A stretch of DNA of 64,000 bases from a bacterium (GTDB lineage: Bacteria; Armatimonadota; Zipacnadia; Zipacnadales; UBA11051). Location: positions 38,103-102,102 of the forward strand of contig JAUVVY010000012.1 of NCBI GenBank assembly GCA_030604405.1, written 5' to 3'. Under the pieces are notes generated by a model. It saw only the letters and a program-made list of their open reading frames with translations. It did not search any database and was not told the origin of the DNA. The translations under genes were made by a program, and so were the position numbers. Positions 62,077 through 64,000 of the stretch are shown one piece after another; the first letter of the stretch is position 1; every line of letters begins with the position of its first letter.

Positions 62077-62517
62077 ATGCCCACAGTACAAAGCAAAGTC
62101 ATCATCGCAGCGCCCTTGGATCAAGTCTATGCACTCGCCCGCGACATTGAGCGCTTCCCGGACTTCATGGCCGATGTTCAAGATGTAGAGATCCTCGAGC
62201 AGACCCCACAGCGCCAGCTCAGCCGCTGGGTCGGACTCATCAAGGAGTTCAAGCGCACCATCGAGTGGACCGAAGAGGACTTCTGGGACGACGAAGAGCA
62301 CACCTGCCGCTTTCAGCAAACGGAGGGCGACTTTTCCGAATACTCCGGCACCTGGGACTTCAAGCAAGCCGACGCCGGCACCGCAGTCGTGCTGGATCTC
62401 AGTTACGAATACGACATACCCCTGATTGGCAGCCTCATCAAGGGCTTGCTGCTGAAGAAGATGCAGCAGAACTGCGACAGCATGCTCGCCGCCATCAAAG
62501 CCAAAGCTGAGCAGTAA
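62077..62517 (+). CDS. SRPBCC-family (polyketide cyclase/START-like) protein
   Basis: The 146-residue protein starts at ATG 62077, with AAAGGAG 7 bases upstream. It has the ligand-binding helix-grip fold: a start of VQSKVIIAAPLDQVYALARD, then IERFPDFMADVQDVEIL, a strand pair (SRWVGLIKEFKRTIEW), and a C-terminal helix (GSLIKGLLLKKMQQNCDSML). Such proteins hold lipids or aromatic molecules or act as chaperones for them. The ligand is unknown. It converges on the barrel protein gene. Confidence 0.88.
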   Translation: MPTVQSKVIIAAPLDQVYALARDIERFPDFMADVQDVEILEQTPQRQLSRWVGLIKEFKRTIEWTEEDFWDDEEHTCRFQQTEGDFSEYSGTWDFKQADAGTAVVLDLSYEYDIPLIGSLIKGLLLKKMQQNCDSMLAAIKAKAEQ

Positions 62518-62552
62518 CCTCAGCCCACTCAAACACCTTGCCTGCTCTGAGG
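62518..62552. terminator. Weak hairpin between convergent genes
   Basis: CCTCAG (62518-62523) and CTGAGG (62547-62552) can pair around a 23-base loop, just after the SRPBCC stop. No T-run follows, so this is a weak candidate. Confidence 0.25.
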
Positions 62553-62600
62553 CCCGGCCCCTTCATTTCAACCGGCACCCGTGCTGAAGTATGTCTTGGG

Positions 62601-63308
62601 TCAGAACCGGTGCGTGAACGCCACGGCGATCTGGTCGTCCAGGCCACTACCCAGGTCGGCAAGGCCGCCGTCAATGTTAGTGTTTTCTGACACCGTGTAC
62701 CGGAAACAGAAGTCGCTCCAGTGCTCTGCCCCGCCGGGCTGCCCCGCCGTCTCCCAGCCGATGATCAGTTTCGGGCCGACTACAACGCCCACAAATGCGC
62801 CAAATTCCGTATCCCGGTCCGACTTACCCAGCAGCCCATAGCCCATACCGTTAGTTGTGCGCACGTTTGCCGACAGGATCACGGGCCTCGTTCTGGGGAT
62901 GACCTTGGTGGCCACAATATAGAAGTCGGACGTCGAACCCCCGCTGCCGGTGGGACGGCGCAGGACCGCGCCGATGGCCACTGCCGGCGAGCGTTCTTTT
63001 TCGGGCACTGCCATCCATTTGAGGTGCAATACATCGGTGTTGGCCGTGCCGCCGAGCGCTAAGGCCTCGCGCGTAATGCCGATCTCCACGCCCTTTGGCA
63101 GCCCGACGGTGACGCCCAGCGTTGTCAGAGTGCCCAGCGGCTGCAGGTCCACATAGTGTATTGAGGACTGCGTGGTGCCTGCGGGCAGTGTGTATGCCAG
63201 AGGATTCAGAAACACCCCTGTCGGGCCTTCGAGGTTAGCCTGTGCGGACGCGGCCGCCGGCACAAGCAAAACCAGCGCAACGGTCATGAACCAAGCTACA
63301 TTTCTCAT
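62601..63308 (-). CDS. Small predicted outer-membrane beta-barrel-like protein
   Basis: The 235-residue protein has a signal peptide (FMTVALVLLVPAAASAQ) and then alternating beta-strands (SIHYVDLQPLGTLTTLGVTV, GVEIGITREALAL, DFYIVATKVIPRTRPVILSA). It ends in an aromatic residue, VAFTHRF; the C-terminal Phe is typical of outer-membrane barrels. About ten strands fit a small barrel. No family can be assigned, and there is no export partner nearby. Confidence 0.65.
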   Translation of the reverse strand: MRNVAWFMTVALVLLVPAAASAQANLEGPTGVFLNPLAYTLPAGTTQSSIHYVDLQPLGTLTTLGVTVGLPKGVEIGITREALALGGTANTDVLHLKWMAVPEKERSPAVAIGAVLRRPTGSGGSTSDFYIVATKVIPRTRPVILSANVRTTNGMGYGLLGKSDRDTEFGAFVGVVVGPKLIIGWETAGQPGGAEHWSDFCFRYTVSENTNIDGGLADLGSGLDDQIAVAFTHRF

Positions 63309-63914
63309 GGCTAGTTACCCATCCCTTCGTGCATTGAGTGACGGCAAAGCAATTGGCTGGTGGCGGACGAAGTCCCATGCCCCCGGCTGACAAGTCGCCT
63401 CACACTTGTGCGAGGACGTCAGCCGCTCATCGGCCCTCTGCAGCCACGCGCTTGCAGCATTGTGCCGATTGTGTTGCTGACACCCTGGCCCGCAGGCACG
63501 GTATTTGCCCGGCTAGCGTGCAGCAATTAGTGTGCCATTGAGCGGCACGACACGCAGGCGATGAGACAGTATGTTGGCTTGCGGCGTGAGCGACCGACAG
63601 ACAACTGAGGACGACAGCGTCGAGGCCGGACTGGTGCCGCCTGTCAAGGCCCTCGCCGCGACACGGCGACCCCTTTTGGCCCGGCTCGACTCATTCACAT
63701 GGGGTGAAAGCGACAAAGCAGACAGACGCGGAATGTCTTTCACTTACCGCGTAGCTCGGGCCTCACAATATACTCCCGTGGGGCGGGCATCCCGCAGGCC
63801 CTGCCGCGTGCGCCCTGAGCCTGCCGAAGGGAGCTTGTCGAAGGGCTGCCCGCCGCCGTTGCCCTTGTCGTAGCCTTTCGGACTGTGTATGTCAATAGGT
63901 GGTGTGTTTTTGTG
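63309..63914. other. Intergenic region without a convincing gene
   Basis: Open frames here (for example 63571-63873 rightward) lack ribosome sites and run straight into a repeat. Composition looks non-coding. The right part holds the nested repeat listed next. The region may include the non-coding end of the element whose gene starts at 63915. Confidence 0.6.
63774..63880. repeat. GGCGGGCA hairpin with nested insertion
   Basis: GGCGGGCA (63782-63789) and TGCCCGCC (63847-63854) are the arms of the GTCGGGCA family. Instead of the three-base TCC loop there are 57 bases, including CCCTGAGCCTGCCGAAGGG and a GTCGAAGGG arm. The tail CCGTTGCCCTTGTCG is conserved. Confidence 0.78.
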
Positions 63915-64000
63915 TCAGGCGGCGTGTTGTCGGCGGTTGTTTTGGTGGAGCTGTTCATCATAGGATACTCGATCGCGCCACATCGCCGACAGCACTTTGA
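63915..64000 (-). mobile_element. Probable 3' end of an IS110-family transposase (cut by window edge)
   Basis: Reading leftward from the window edge gives KVLSAMWRDRVSYDEQLHQN and NRRQHAA before a TGA at 63915. IS110-type transposases end with a similar helix-rich pattern, in which MWxxWRDxxxYD is followed by a short basic tail. Only 27 codons are visible, so the call is tentative. IS110 elements lack terminal inverted repeats and carry long non-coding ends, which fits the adjoining gap. Confidence 0.45.

Noticed and set aside
63571..63873. 100-codon frame in the right-hand gap
   Set aside because: No ribosome site, composition non-coding, and its end runs through the nested hairpin repeat.

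Overview
The window is one bacterial chromosome segment, about 60% G+C by eye. It is probably from an uncultivated, free-living Gram-negative-type heterotroph. Lipoprotein signals, an outer-membrane-like barrel protein and many secreted glycan-active proteins support this. Repeated Gfo/Idh dehydrogenases, ThuA-like, DUF4091, DUF5107 and uroporphyrinogen-decarboxylase-like proteins are typical of groups such as Armatimonadota, Hydrogenedentota and Planctomycetota. I cannot choose between them from sequence alone. No rRNA, tRNA or CRISPR array was seen.

Layout. 1-2.9 kb: coaBC-gmk and a Gfo/Idh dehydrogenase, all leftward. 3-7.6 kb: a flavin/Fe-S oxidoreductase divergent from an Fe-S aldo-keto reductase, then a glycosyltransferase. 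7.6-10 kb: a broken M20 peptidase start and a DUF5107-TPR protein. 10.1-10.8 kb: a MazEF-like pair behind a consensus promoter and a perfect inverted repeat. 10.8-17.8 kb: leftward glycan genes (Gfo/Idh, beta-propeller, two-domain sialidase, DUF4091) with a relic of a second sialidase. 18-23.3 kb: an AAC(3)-like acetyltransferase, an MntA-HepT pair, a lipoprotein flanked by two ThuA 3'-end relics, an excisionase-fold/RelE pair and an intact ThuA-domain gene. 23.5-30.3 kb: a 1418-residue secreted protein, a nitrilase-family amidase and an FGGY sugar kinase. 30.6-36.6 kb: an M48 lipoprotein protease, an NlpC/P60-like protein, a small TIM-barrel protein and nifU-nifS. 36.8-43.1 kb: an FGE-domain protein, an SPL-like radical SAM protein, a secreted 810-residue protein and a lone PD-(D/E)XK nuclease. 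43.2-51.1 kb: a tight leftward operon, uronate isomerase-ligA-GATase/barrel protein-GATase fragment-purQ-UroD-like. 51.3-57.8 kb: a second UroD-like gene, an SDR epimerase, a LamG lipoprotein and a CBM9-type secreted protein. 58.1-64 kb: a CHASE2 histidine kinase, DUF951, an SRPBCC protein, a barrel protein and, at the edge, a probable IS110-type transposase end.

The genes suggest import and breakdown of polymeric, acidic or decorated glycans: secreted propeller, barrel and sialidase proteins outside the cell, then kinase, isomerase and dehydrogenases inside. Three toxin-antitoxin pairs lie within about 12 kb.

The most unusual feature is between the genes. Several families of hairpin-forming repeats are present. 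One has flanks that are conserved while its two stems change sequence but remain paired. Smaller hairpins sit nested inside larger ones, at the same site in two copies. Nearly all copies lie 3' of genes. Truncated 3' ends of neighbouring genes (sialidase, ThuA) also show that this region has been rearranged by recombination.
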